Origin: Parvibaculum sp035325945
GTDB lineage: Bacteria > Pseudomonadota > Alphaproteobacteria > Parvibaculales > Parvibaculaceae
DNA length: 27,218 bases
Assembly: GCF_035325945.1 (NCBI RefSeq)
Contig: NZ_DAOKYX010000034.1
Location: 1 to 27,218, forward strand
Direction: 5' to 3'
The notes beneath the pieces are model-generated. The model worked only from the letters and a program-made list of their open reading frames with translations, was not told the origin of the DNA and did not search any database. Position numbers and translations under genes: made by a program. This document shows, one piece after another, positions 14,544 through 22,201 of this stretch; position 1 is the stretch's first letter, and each line of letters opens with the position of its first letter.

Positions 14544-15956
14544 GTGTCATTCAAGGTTGCCATTGTGGGGCGGCCCAATGTGGGCAAGTCCACTCTTTTC
14601 AATCGGCTCGTCGGCAAGAAGCTCGCTCTTGTCGACGATACGCCCGGCGTCACGCGCGACCGGCGCGAAGGAGAGGGCCGTCTCGGCGACCTGACCTTCA
14701 CCGTGATCGACACGGCGGGGCTTGAGGAGGCAACGGGCGACAGCCTCGAAGCGCGGATGCGCCGTCAGACCGATGCGGCGATCGCCGAGGCCGATGTCTG
14801 CCTCCTGCTCATGGATGCGCGCGCGGGCGTCACGCCGCTCGACAAGCGCTTTGCCCAGATCCTCCGGAAGTCGCCGACGCCTGTCATCCTTGTCGCGAAC
14901 AAATGCGAGGGCGGGGCGGGCGAGGCGGGGCGCATGGAAGCCTTCGAGCTTGGCCTGGGCGCGCCCATTCCGCTCTCGGCCGAACATGGCGAAGGGCTTG
15001 CGACGCTTTATGAGGCGATCCAGCCCTATGCGGACAGCATCGCCGAGGAGGAGCGCGAACGTGCTGTCGAGGACGCGCTCGCCGCCGACGATGAGGCCGC
15101 CAGCCGCTTCGATCCCGAGGCGCCTTACGAGCCCGACCTCGAGGCGCCGCTTCGCATCGCCGTCGTCGGCCGTCCGAATGTCGGCAAATCGACGCTGGTG
15201 AACCAGCTTCTCGGCGAAGACCGCATGTTGACCGGGCCCGAGGCCGGCATCACCCGCGACGCTATCGGCATCGAGTGGGAATGGCGCGGCCGCCGCGTGA
15301 AGCTCTGGGACACGGCCGGCATGCGCCGCCGCTCCCGCGTCACGGAGAAGCTTGAAAAGCTTTCCGTAGCGGATACGCTGCGCGCCATCCGCTTTGCCGA
15401 AGTCGTCGCCGTCACGCTCGATGCCAGCATTCCCTTCGAGCGGCAGGACCTCCATATCGTCGATCTCGTCGAGCAGGAAGGCCGCGCGATGCTGATCGTC
15501 GTCAACAAGTGGGACGCGGTCGAGGATCCGCAGGCAAAGCTCCGTGAGCTGAAGGAAGAGCTGGAGCGCCTGCTGCCGCAGGTGCGCGGCATACCCATCG
15601 TCACCCTGTCGGCGCTGACGGGGCGCGGCCTCGACAAGCTGATGCCGGAGATCGAGCGCGTTCATACGATCTGGAACGCGCGCGTCTCGACGGCGCGTCT
15701 CAATCGCTGGCTGGAGGAGGCGATTTCGCGCCACCCGCCGCCGGCGGTCAAGGGACGCGCCATCAATCTCAAATATATCTCGCAGGTGAAGAGCCGACCG
15801 CCGACCTTCGCCGTCTTTTCGAGCCGGGCCGAGGAAGTGCCGACGGCCTATCGCCGCTACCTCATCAATTCGCTGCGCGAGACATTCGGCCTTCCCGCCG
15901 TGCCCATCCGCCTTTTCATGCGGGCACGCAGAAACCCCTTCGCGGAAAAGAAATAA
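14544..15956 (+). CDS. der: Ribosome-assembly GTPase Der (EngA)
   Basis: Der is the double-domain GTPase needed for late 50S subunit assembly. The 470-residue protein has two Ras-like domains and a KH-like C-terminus. In domain 1, GRPNVGKS is at residues 9-16, followed by DDTPGVTRD and DTAGLEE. Its G4 motif reads NKCE (119-122) instead of the textbook NKxD. An acidic linker rich in Glu/Asp follows at about residues 170-200. In domain 2, GRPNVGKS is at 209-216, with DTAGMRRRSRV and a standard NKWD. The KH-like region contains NRWLEEAISRHPPP and LKYISQVKSRPPTF, and the tail is KK-rich. The GTG at 14544 starts directly at the conserved MSFKVAIVGRPN and is preceded by AGGG. It is the last gene of the yfgM-bamB-der unit, 42 bp after bamB. 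Confidence 0.97.
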   Translation: MSFKVAIVGRPNVGKSTLFNRLVGKKLALVDDTPGVTRDRREGEGRLGDLTFTVIDTAGLEEATGDSLEARMRRQTDAAIAEADVCLLLMDARAGVTPLDKRFAQILRKSPTPVILVANKCEGGAGEAGRMEAFELGLGAPIPLSAEHGEGLATLYEAIQPYADSIAEEERERAVEDALAADDEAASRFDPEAPYEPDLEAPLRIAVVGRPNVGKSTLVNQLLGEDRMLTGPEAGITRDAIGIEWEWRGRRVKLWDTAGMRRRSRVTEKLEKLSVADTLRAIRFAEVVAVTLDASIPFERQDLHIVDLVEQEGRAMLIVVNKWDAVEDPQAKLRELKEELERLLPQVRGIPIVTLSALTGRGLDKLMPEIERVHTIWNARVSTARLNRWLEEAISRHPPPAVKGRAINLKYISQVKSRPPTFAVFSSRAEEVPTAYRRYLINSLRETFGLPAVPIRLFMRARRNPFAEKK

Positions 15957-15980
15957 GCCGGGCGAAAAGCCCGGCTTATT
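15952..15980. terminator. Strong bidirectional terminator between der and the SDR gene
   Basis: AATAAGCCGGGC (15952-15963), loop GAAAA, GCCCGGCTTATT (15969-15980) is a perfect 12-bp stem that includes the der stop codon. The minus-strand side runs into TTATTTCTTTTCC. The plus side is only moderately T-rich (TTATTCTGTCTTG). It lies between convergent genes, so it probably serves both. Confidence 0.85.
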
Positions 15981-16025
15981 CTGTCTTGTCATTCCTGCGC
16001 TTGGGGCCGCGAACGGCCCGCCGCT

Positions 16026-16745
16026 CTATGCCTTCGTCTTCTGATATTCGACGATCTCGCCGTTCCGTGTGCAGGAGGGAAGGGCAAGCTCGATGAAAAG
16101 CGGCACGAGATCGGCCGGCTTCGTAAGCGTCGAGGGATCCTCGCCCGGCATGGCCTGCTTGCGCATGGCCGTGCGCACCGGGCCGGGGCTCAGCAGATTG
16201 ATGCGCAGGTTCGTGTTCGCGCATTCCGCCGCCCAGGTTTTGGCAAGCGCCTCGAGCGCTGCCTTGCTCATGGCGTAGCCGCCCCAGAAGGGCTTGGCCT
16301 TGTGCGCGGAACCGGAGGTCACGAAGATGGCGCGGCCCGCATCCGAGCGCTTGAGCAGGGGCTCGAAAGAGCGCATGAGCCGCCAGTTCGACGTGATGTT
16401 CGTCGCGACGAGCTTGTCCCACGCCTTCACTTCGAGATGGCTCACCGGCGTCAGCACGCCGAGCGTGCCAGCATTGCCGACGAGAATGTCGAGCTTGCCC
16501 CAGCGCTCGTAAATCGTCGCGCCGAGCCGGTCGATGGCGTCGAAATCGGTCAGGTCGAGCGGAACAAGCGTCGCCTTGCCGCCGACCTTGCGGATCTCGT
16601 CATCGACTTCCTCGAGCCCGCCGACCGTGCGTGCAACGAGGATGACATGCGCGCCTTCCGCCGCAAATCCGAGCGCGACCGCGCGCCCGATGCCGCGCGA
16701 TGCGCCGGTGATGACCGCGAGGCGGTCCTTAAGCCGTCCGCTCAT
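16026..16745 (-). CDS. Short-chain dehydrogenase/reductase (SDR)
   Basis: This is an NAD(P)-dependent classical SDR of 239 residues from the ATG at 16745. It shows the cofactor loop TGASRGIG (residues 13-20), the NAG motif in LDILVGNAG (about 86-93), the catalytic serine S144 in VTSGS, and the YxxxK pair Y157/K161 in YAMSK. Late in the protein, INLLSPGPVRTAM is the usual SDR segment near the substrate lid. An N-terminal extension of 34 residues is open in frame but is Arg/His-rich and lies over the purF end; GAAGAGAG just before the chosen ATG supports the short form. It begins 11 bp after the purF stop, so it is the last gene of the leftward block. The substrate cannot be told from sequence. 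Confidence 0.92.
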   Translation of the reverse strand: MSGRLKDRLAVITGASRGIGRAVALGFAAEGAHVILVARTVGGLEEVDDEIRKVGGKATLVPLDLTDFDAIDRLGATIYERWGKLDILVGNAGTLGVLTPVSHLEVKAWDKLVATNITSNWRLMRSFEPLLKRSDAGRAIFVTSGSAHKAKPFWGGYAMSKAALEALAKTWAAECANTNLRINLLSPGPVRTAMRKQAMPGEDPSTLTKPADLVPLFIELALPSCTRNGEIVEYQKTKA

Positions 16746-16756
16746 ACTCTCTTCTT

Positions 16757-18313
16757 TCAGGCGATTTCGGCGAGCAGCGACAATTGCCGCGTGCGTTGTT
16801 CGCCGACTTTGTCGGTGAGGGGCGTCGGATAGTCGCCCGTGAAACAATGATCCGTGAACTGCGGATGTTCCTGATCGCGATGCGTGTAGCCGAGTGCGCG
16901 ATAGAGGCCATCGACAGAAATGAAGGCGAGGCTGTCCACGCCGATATAGTCGCGCATGCCTTCGAGGTCGTATCTCGCAGCGAGAAGCTGCTCGCGCTCC
17001 GGCGTGTCGATGCCGTAGAAATCGGGATGCGTGATGGGCGGGCTCGCGATCCGCATGTGTACCTCGCGCGCGCCGGCCTCATACATCATCTTCACGATCT
17101 TGACCGATGTCGTGCCGCGCACGACCGAGTCGTCCACCAGAATGATCCGCTTGCCCTCGACGATGGCGCGGTTGGCATTGTGCTTGAGCTTCACGCCGAG
17201 CTGGCGGATCTGCTGCGTCGGCTCGATGAAGGTGCGGCCGACATAGTGATTGCGGATGATGCCAAGCTCGAAGGGGATGCCCGACGCCTCCGCGAAGCCG
17301 AGCGCGGCGGGCACGCCTGAATCGGGAACCGGGATCACGACATCGGCTTCGGTGGCGCTTTCCCTCGCCAGCTCGCGGCCGAGCTGCTTGCGCACATTGT
17401 AGACGCTGCGTCCCGCCACGATGCTGTCGGGCCGGGCGAAGTAGATATATTCGAAGACGCAGGGGCGCGGGCGCTGGGGCGGGAAGGGGCGGATCGACTC
17501 GATGCCCTCGCGCGTGCAGACGACGATCTCGCCGGGCTCGATCTCGCGCACGAATTCCGCGCCGATGATGTCGAGGGCGACTGTCTCCGAGCAGAGAATG
17601 GGGGCGCCGTTGAGCTCGCCGAGAATGAGCGGGCGGATGCCGAGCGGATCGCGGGCACCGATGAGTTTCTTCGGCGTCAGCGCGACGAGCGCATAGGCGC
17701 CTTCGATCTGGCGCAGCGCATCGACGAAGCGCTCCATGACGCGCGGGCTCTGGCTGCGGGCGATGAGCTGAAGGATCGTCTCGGTATCGGAGGTGGACTG
17801 GAAGATCGCGCCCGCGCGGACGAGTTCGTTGCGCAGTGTGATGGCGTTGGTCAGGTTGCCATTATGCGCGATGGCGAAACCGCCGCCCCAGAGATCGGCG
17901 AAGAGCGGCTGCACATTGCGCAGGATCGTTCCACCCGCGGTCGAATAGCGCACATGGCCGATGGCGATGTCGCCCATGAGGCGTTCCATGACCGTGCCGC
18001 TGGAAAAGTGGTCGCCGACAAGGCCGAGGCGGCGCTCCGAATGAAAATGCTCGCCATCGAAGCTGACGATGCCCGCCGCTTCCTGTCCGCGATGCTGGAG
18101 GGCGTGAAGCCCGAGCGCCGTCAGCGCGGCCGCATCCGGGTGCCCGAAAACGCCGAACACGCCGCACTCTTCGCGCAGCGTGTCACCCATGAGTTCTTCG
18201 TCCGTAATGCAGGTCGGGCGCTCGCCGAGGGTATGTTTTTCCGATGCGGCGATGGAGGTTCGGGTCACGGTTTGGGCCACATTCGGAAAGGAAAAGGATA
18301 ACTGTTCATGCAT
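16757..18313 (-). CDS. purF: Amidophosphoribosyltransferase PurF
   Basis: PurF makes 5-phosphoribosylamine from PRPP and glutamine, the first step of purine synthesis. The Ntn-hydrolase glutaminase domain starts at C50 in EECGVFGVFGH, so a 49-residue propeptide must be removed to free the N-terminal nucleophile. The PRPP-binding domain has VVIPVPDSGVPAALG and IILVDDSVVRGTTS. The protein follows the Bacillus-type sequence, but in mature numbering the iron-sulfur ligand C236 is kept (PCVFEYIYF), C382 is Asp (HPDFYG), and near C437/C440 only one cysteine remains (TDHCFTG). The start at 18313 has GGGAG 8 nt upstream. A shorter start at 18190 (MGDTLREECG) would give an 8-residue propeptide but lacks a good ribosome binding site. 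It follows cvpA by 25 bp, the same pairing as cvpA-purF in E. coli. Confidence 0.96.
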   Translation of the reverse strand: MHEQLSFSFPNVAQTVTRTSIAASEKHTLGERPTCITDEELMGDTLREECGVFGVFGHPDAAALTALGLHALQHRGQEAAGIVSFDGEHFHSERRLGLVGDHFSSGTVMERLMGDIAIGHVRYSTAGGTILRNVQPLFADLWGGGFAIAHNGNLTNAITLRNELVRAGAIFQSTSDTETILQLIARSQSPRVMERFVDALRQIEGAYALVALTPKKLIGARDPLGIRPLILGELNGAPILCSETVALDIIGAEFVREIEPGEIVVCTREGIESIRPFPPQRPRPCVFEYIYFARPDSIVAGRSVYNVRKQLGRELARESATEADVVIPVPDSGVPAALGFAEASGIPFELGIIRNHYVGRTFIEPTQQIRQLGVKLKHNANRAIVEGKRIILVDDSVVRGTTSVKIVKMMYEAGAREVHMRIASPPITHPDFYGIDTPEREQLLAARYDLEGMRDYIGVDSLAFISVDGLYRALGYTHRDQEHPQFTDHCFTGDYPTPLTDKVGEQRTRQLSLLAEIA

Positions 18314-18338
18314 CCGATGCGCTCCCAAAGGGGTCCGG

Positions 18339-19040
18339 TCACTCTGTGCTCTCGAAAAGCCTGTCGAGCCCCCTCCGCTCGGAGGGGTTATAGCCGTCGT
18401 CCTGCGCGCTGTCAGCGCCCGATTTGCCGTCGGCTGCCGCGGGCGCGCTGGCTGCGGGATAGCGCTTATCGGGCGCGGGCGCAACTGCCCGGGGCGGCGC
18501 GGCTGTGCTCGGCGCGGGCTTCGCGCGGCTTTCGTTCTTCGGCGCGGGCGCGGATTTAGGCACTGTCGGCGCCAGCGTGAACAGCGTCGATGCCGAGGAT
18601 TCGACCAGCGGCCGCAGCCTCGCATTCCTGATCCAGTCCGGCTGGTCGGCCGGGTTCGGCACCAGCCATGCGAAAAATAGGTAGGCGACGGTCACGATCA
18701 AGAGCCCGCGGACGAGCCCGAACAGGAAGCCGAGGGTGCGGTCGAGCATTTCGGCCTGATCGTGCAGGGCGAGAAGATGGTCGGCCCAGCGCATGGTGAA
18801 GGCCGCCACGAGCACATATCCCCCGATGAAGATCGCCAGCGCGGCGACGACGGCGGCAAGCCAGCCCGGCGAGATCATGCCGCGGAAGAAGGGCGTCGCA
18901 TATGGAAAGAGCCAGAGCGCAGCGAGCGCCCCGACCACCCAGGCGAGGATCGAGAGAACCTCATTGGTGAAGCCGCGCAGAAGCGCGAGCACGCTCGATA
19001 TGAAAAGAACCGCCAGGACGATGCCGTCGAATAGCGTCAC
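18339..19040 (-). CDS. cvpA: CvpA-family membrane protein
   Basis: The 233-residue product has four hydrophobic segments, near residues 4-22, 28-48, 59-83 and 104-127. Motifs of the colicin V production protein family are present: FDGIVLAVLFISSVLALLRGF at the N-terminus and LDRTLGFLFGLVRGLL before the last span. E. coli CvpA is about 160 residues. The extra length is a disordered, Ala/Pro/Lys-rich tail from about residue 148, ending in SERRGLDRLFESTE. CvpA is an inner-membrane protein linked to envelope stress and bile resistance in enterobacteria; its molecular role is not settled. The GTG start is fixed by AAGGAGG (minus strand of 19047-19054) with 7-nt spacing. It lies 29 bp after radA and 25 bp before purF, so the three are likely one transcript. 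Confidence 0.92.
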   Translation of the reverse strand: MTLFDGIVLAVLFISSVLALLRGFTNEVLSILAWVVGALAALWLFPYATPFFRGMISPGWLAAVVAALAIFIGGYVLVAAFTMRWADHLLALHDQAEMLDRTLGFLFGLVRGLLIVTVAYLFFAWLVPNPADQPDWIRNARLRPLVESSASTLFTLAPTVPKSAPAPKNESRAKPAPSTAAPPRAVAPAPDKRYPAASAPAAADGKSGADSAQDDGYNPSERRGLDRLFESTE

Positions 19041-19069
19041 CTATGTCCCTCCTTGAGACATTTACCCTA

Positions 19070-20485
19070 TCACAATTCGCCGCCCCTGCGCTCGCGGGGC
19101 CGACCGGAGCTTCCCGCCGCAAGATGCGCGACGAGCCCGGCAAGGTCGGAAATTTCGGTCATTTCAAGACCGCTGGAGGGTTTTTGGCGCGATGCCGAGG
19201 CGGGCAGGATAGCACGGCGGAAGCCGAGCTTTTCGGCCTCTTTCAGCCGCGCTTCCATCTGGTTCACGGGGCGGACCGCGCCTGAAAGGCTGATTTCGCC
19301 GAATATGACGCAATCGGGCGGCAGGGCGGCGCCGGTAATGGAGGAAACAAGCGCGCCTGCGACGGCAAGATCGGCTGCGGGCTCGTTGATTCGCAGGCCG
19401 CCCGCGACATTGAGATAGACGTCCTGTCCGGCAAGGCTCAGCCCGCAGCGCGCATCGAGCACGGCAAGCACCATGGAGAGCCGTCCCGTATCCCAGCCCA
19501 CCACAGCGCGGCGCGGGGTGCCGAGCGAGCTTTGCGCGACGAGCGCCTGGATCTCGACGAGCACCGGCCGCGTGCCCTCGATGCCAGCGAAGACCGCGCT
19601 TCCGCTCGTCTCGCCGTCGCGCTCGCCGAGAAAGAGGGCGGAGGGGTTCGGCACTTCGGCGAGGCCCATCTCGCCCATTTCGAAGACGCCGATTTCGTTA
19701 GCCGGTCCGAAGCGGTTCTTCACAGCGCGCAGGATACGGAACTGGTGTCCCCGCTCGCCCTCGAAATAGAGAACGCAATCGACCATGTGCTCGACGACGC
19801 GCGGGCCCGCGATCTGCCCGTCCTTCGTCACATGACCGACGAGAATGATCGCCGTGCCATGCCGCTTGGCGAAGCGCACGAGGTCCTGCGCCGTGGCGCG
19901 CACCTGCGCCACCGTGCCGGGCGCGGATTCGAGCGCATCCGTCCACATGGTCTGGATCGAGTCGATGACGACGGCGGCCGGCGCCTTCGCGCCGTCGAGC
20001 GTCGAGAGAATGTCCTTGAGGTTCGTCTCCGCGCCGAGCCGGACGGGCGCATCCGCAAGGCCGAGGCGCCGCGCCCGCATGCGGACCTGCGCGATCGCCT
20101 CTTCGCCCGAGATATAGACGACATCGGCGCCATTGCGCCCGAGCGCGGCCATAGCCTGAAGCAGAAGCGTCGACTTGCCGATGCCGGGATCGCCGCCCAC
20201 CAGCAGCGCCGAGCCCGGCACGAGCCCGCCGCCGCAGACGCGGTCGAATTCGGCGACGCCGGTGACGAGCCGCGGCGGATCGGCCGTTTCGCCCGCAAGC
20301 GAGACAAGTTCGATCTGCCGCCCCTTGCCGCGCGCGCCCTTTTGCGGGCCGCCGCCGACGCCGGAGCTTTCGGCCGCTTCCTCGACGATGGTGTTCCATT
20401 CGCCGCAGGATTCGCACCGTCCCGCCCAGCGCGGTGTCACCGCGCCGCAGGCCTGGCAGACGAAGATGCGCGAGGCGCGGGCCAT
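19070..20485 (-). CDS. radA: DNA repair protein RadA (Sms)
   Basis: RadA is a RecA-like branch-migration helicase that processes recombination intermediates. The 471-residue protein has the C4 zinc finger C10, C13, C24, C27 (CQACG...CESCGEW). The Walker A motif is GDPGIGKST (residues 98-106), and the RadA-specific KNRFGPANEIGVFEM follows near residue 257. A Lon-protease-like C-terminal domain begins at about residue 285. Length and domain order are standard. The C-terminus ends in an Arg/Gly-rich stretch. The ATG at 20485 gives the expected MARASRIFVCQACG N-terminus. It is separated from mlaF upstream by 72 bp and sits 29 bp before cvpA. Confidence 0.97.
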   Translation of the reverse strand: MARASRIFVCQACGAVTPRWAGRCESCGEWNTIVEEAAESSGVGGGPQKGARGKGRQIELVSLAGETADPPRLVTGVAEFDRVCGGGLVPGSALLVGGDPGIGKSTLLLQAMAALGRNGADVVYISGEEAIAQVRMRARRLGLADAPVRLGAETNLKDILSTLDGAKAPAAVVIDSIQTMWTDALESAPGTVAQVRATAQDLVRFAKRHGTAIILVGHVTKDGQIAGPRVVEHMVDCVLYFEGERGHQFRILRAVKNRFGPANEIGVFEMGEMGLAEVPNPSALFLGERDGETSGSAVFAGIEGTRPVLVEIQALVAQSSLGTPRRAVVGWDTGRLSMVLAVLDARCGLSLAGQDVYLNVAGGLRINEPAADLAVAGALVSSITGAALPPDCVIFGEISLSGAVRPVNQMEARLKEAEKLGFRRAILPASASRQKPSSGLEMTEISDLAGLVAHLAAGSSGRPRERRGGEL

Positions 20486-20557
20486 GCGTACTCCCGTTTG
20501 GCGGCGGTTGCCGCCATCAGCTTGGCCGGGCGCGGCTTGCCCGGCGGCGTGGAAACA

Positions 20558-21358
20558 TCAGGGCTTCAGCACGTCCATCTTGATCGGCCCTTCGGCGCGG
20601 CCGTGGATGAACTGGTCGACATATTCGTTGCCGCTCGAATCGATCTCCTCGCGCGAGCCCGTCCAGATGATCTGCCCCTTGTAGATCATTGCGAGTTCGT
20701 CGGCGATCTTGCGCGCGCTCGCCATGTCGTGCGTGATGGAAAGCGCCGTCGCGCCGAGGTCCCTCACGCTGCCGATGATGAGATCGTTGATGACGTCGGC
20801 CATGATCGGGTCGAGGCCTGTCGTCGGCTCGTCGAAGAAGATGATCTCCGGGTCCGCCGCGATGGCGCGGGCGAGCGCCACGCGCTTCTGCATGCCGCCG
20901 GAAAGCTCGGCCGGATAAAGCTCGCCGACTTCCGGGCCAAGGCCCACCTTGGCGAGCTTGGCGATGGCGACGTCCTTGGCTTCCTTGCGCTTCATGTTGC
21001 GGCCCTGAATGAGGCCGAAGGCCACATTCTGCCAGACGGGCAGGCTGTCGAAGAGTGCTGAGCCCTGAAACAGCATGCCGAACTTGCGAAGCGTTTCCTC
21101 CCGCTCCCGTGCCGCCATTTTGAGGACGTTGCGCCCGTCCACGAAAATTTCGCCCTCGTCGGGGCGCAGGATGCCGAGCACGCATTTGAGCATCACCGAC
21201 TTGCCGGTGCCCGAGCCGCCGATCACGACCAGCGACTTCTCACGCGGGATCACGAGATTGAGCTTGTTGAGCACCACCTTGGAGCCGAAACGCTTGGTGA
21301 CGTTTCTGAGCTCTATCTTCGGCACGTTCCGGTCGACGGTCTGTTTCTGGTTGGCCAT
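20558..21358 (-). CDS. mlaF: MlaF-type ABC transporter ATP-binding protein
   Basis: This is the ATPase of an Mla/Mce-type phospholipid transport system at the inner membrane. The 266-residue product has Walker A GGSGTGKS (47-54), a Q-loop in FGMLFQGSALFDSL, the signature LSGGMQKR (152-159), Walker B IIFFDEPTTGLDP and the switch His in THD (H210). FQGSALFDSLPVWQNV and EPTTGLDPIMAD are typical of the MlaF/Ttg2A group. An ATG at 21358 starts MANQKQTVDRN; the open frame further upstream only overlaps mlaE. It is 8 bp after mlaE, so the two subunits are translated from one message. No MlaD-like MCE-domain gene follows; radA comes next. Confidence 0.92.
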   Translation of the reverse strand: MANQKQTVDRNVPKIELRNVTKRFGSKVVLNKLNLVIPREKSLVVIGGSGTGKSVMLKCVLGILRPDEGEIFVDGRNVLKMAAREREETLRKFGMLFQGSALFDSLPVWQNVAFGLIQGRNMKRKEAKDVAIAKLAKVGLGPEVGELYPAELSGGMQKRVALARAIAADPEIIFFDEPTTGLDPIMADVINDLIIGSVRDLGATALSITHDMASARKIADELAMIYKGQIIWTGSREEIDSSGNEYVDQFIHGRAEGPIKMDVLKP

Positions 21359-21366
21359 GGCCGGTC

Positions 21367-22140
21367 TCACTTCGTGAAGAGCAGTGACGTCATCACATAG
21401 TTCGACGCCAGAATGAGGATCGAGGCGGTGACGACGGCATTCGTCGTGGCGCGGCCCACGCCCTGCGCGCCGCCCTTGGAATGGAAGCCGTGGAAGCAGC
21501 CCATCAGCGCGATGATGAAGCCGAAGACGCCCGACTTGATGAGGCCCGATGTCACATCTTCCATCTTGAGGAAGTTGACGGTGTTCTGGATGTAGACGCC
21601 GGGGTTGAAATGAAGGCTCGTCGAGCCGACGACGAAGCCGCCCATGACGCCGAGAATGTCGGCCACGAGAATGAGGATCGGCAGCGTGATGACGGCGGCG
21701 GCGATGCGCGGCACCACGAGATATTTGTAGGGGTTCGTGGAAAGCGTCGTCAGCGCGTCGATCTGCTCGGTCACCCGCATCGTGCCGAGTTCGGCGGCGA
21801 TCGCCGCCGAGACGCGGCCCGCGACCATGAGGCCGCCGATCACGGGCCCGAGTTCGCGCGTGATGCCGAGGGCGACGATGGTGGCGACGATGTTCTCCGA
21901 ATTGATCGTGTTGCCGCCATAGTAGATCTGGAGCGCCAGCGCGCCGCCGGTGAAGAAGGCGGTGAGGGCGACGACCGGGAGCGAGAAATAGCCGATCCGT
22001 ATCATCTGCTGGCCGAGCAGCACCCAGAAGAAGGGCGGGCGGAAGATGTGGCTCACACTCGTCCAGGTGAATTGCGAAAGCCGTCCGATCTCGGCGAGCA
22101 GGGCCAGTACGACCCGGCCGATGATAGCGAAGAAATTCAA
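21367..22140 (-). CDS. mlaE: MlaE-family ABC transporter permease
   Basis: This is the permease partner of the adjacent ATPase. The 257-residue protein shows MlaE-family features: an amphipathic N-terminus, then hydrophobic segments. It also contains GITRELGPVIGGLMVAGRVSAAIAAELGTMRVTEQIDAL, the region that contacts the ATPase, and NPYKYLVVPRIAA and GCFHGFHSKGGAQGVGRATT. These are classic for lipid-transport permeases of the Mla/TGD1 type. The start is TTG at 22140, with GGGGAG 5 nt upstream on the minus strand (22146-22151). The longer frame from 22278 would add 46 Pro/Arg-rich residues that overlap alr and are not family-like. It follows alr by 61 bp. Confidence 0.93.
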   Translation of the reverse strand: MNFFAIIGRVVLALLAEIGRLSQFTWTSVSHIFRPPFFWVLLGQQMIRIGYFSLPVVALTAFFTGGALALQIYYGGNTINSENIVATIVALGITRELGPVIGGLMVAGRVSAAIAAELGTMRVTEQIDALTTLSTNPYKYLVVPRIAAAVITLPILILVADILGVMGGFVVGSTSLHFNPGVYIQNTVNFLKMEDVTSGLIKSGVFGFIIALMGCFHGFHSKGGAQGVGRATTNAVVTASILILASNYVMTSLLFTK

Positions 22141-22201
22141 GGCAGCTCCCCGTGAGTGGTTTTGCCGAACGCCCCCGGGCGGGGGCTGGCGACAAGGTAG
22201 G

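Noticed and set aside
14547..15992. Open frame antisense to der
   Set aside because: It has no recognisable domain. der is conserved over its full length, and the strong hairpin fits convergent der and SDR genes.
19532..21061. Plus-strand frame opposite radA and mlaF
   Set aside because: It is a shadow of two certain genes, with no start signal and an Arg/Asp/His-rich product.
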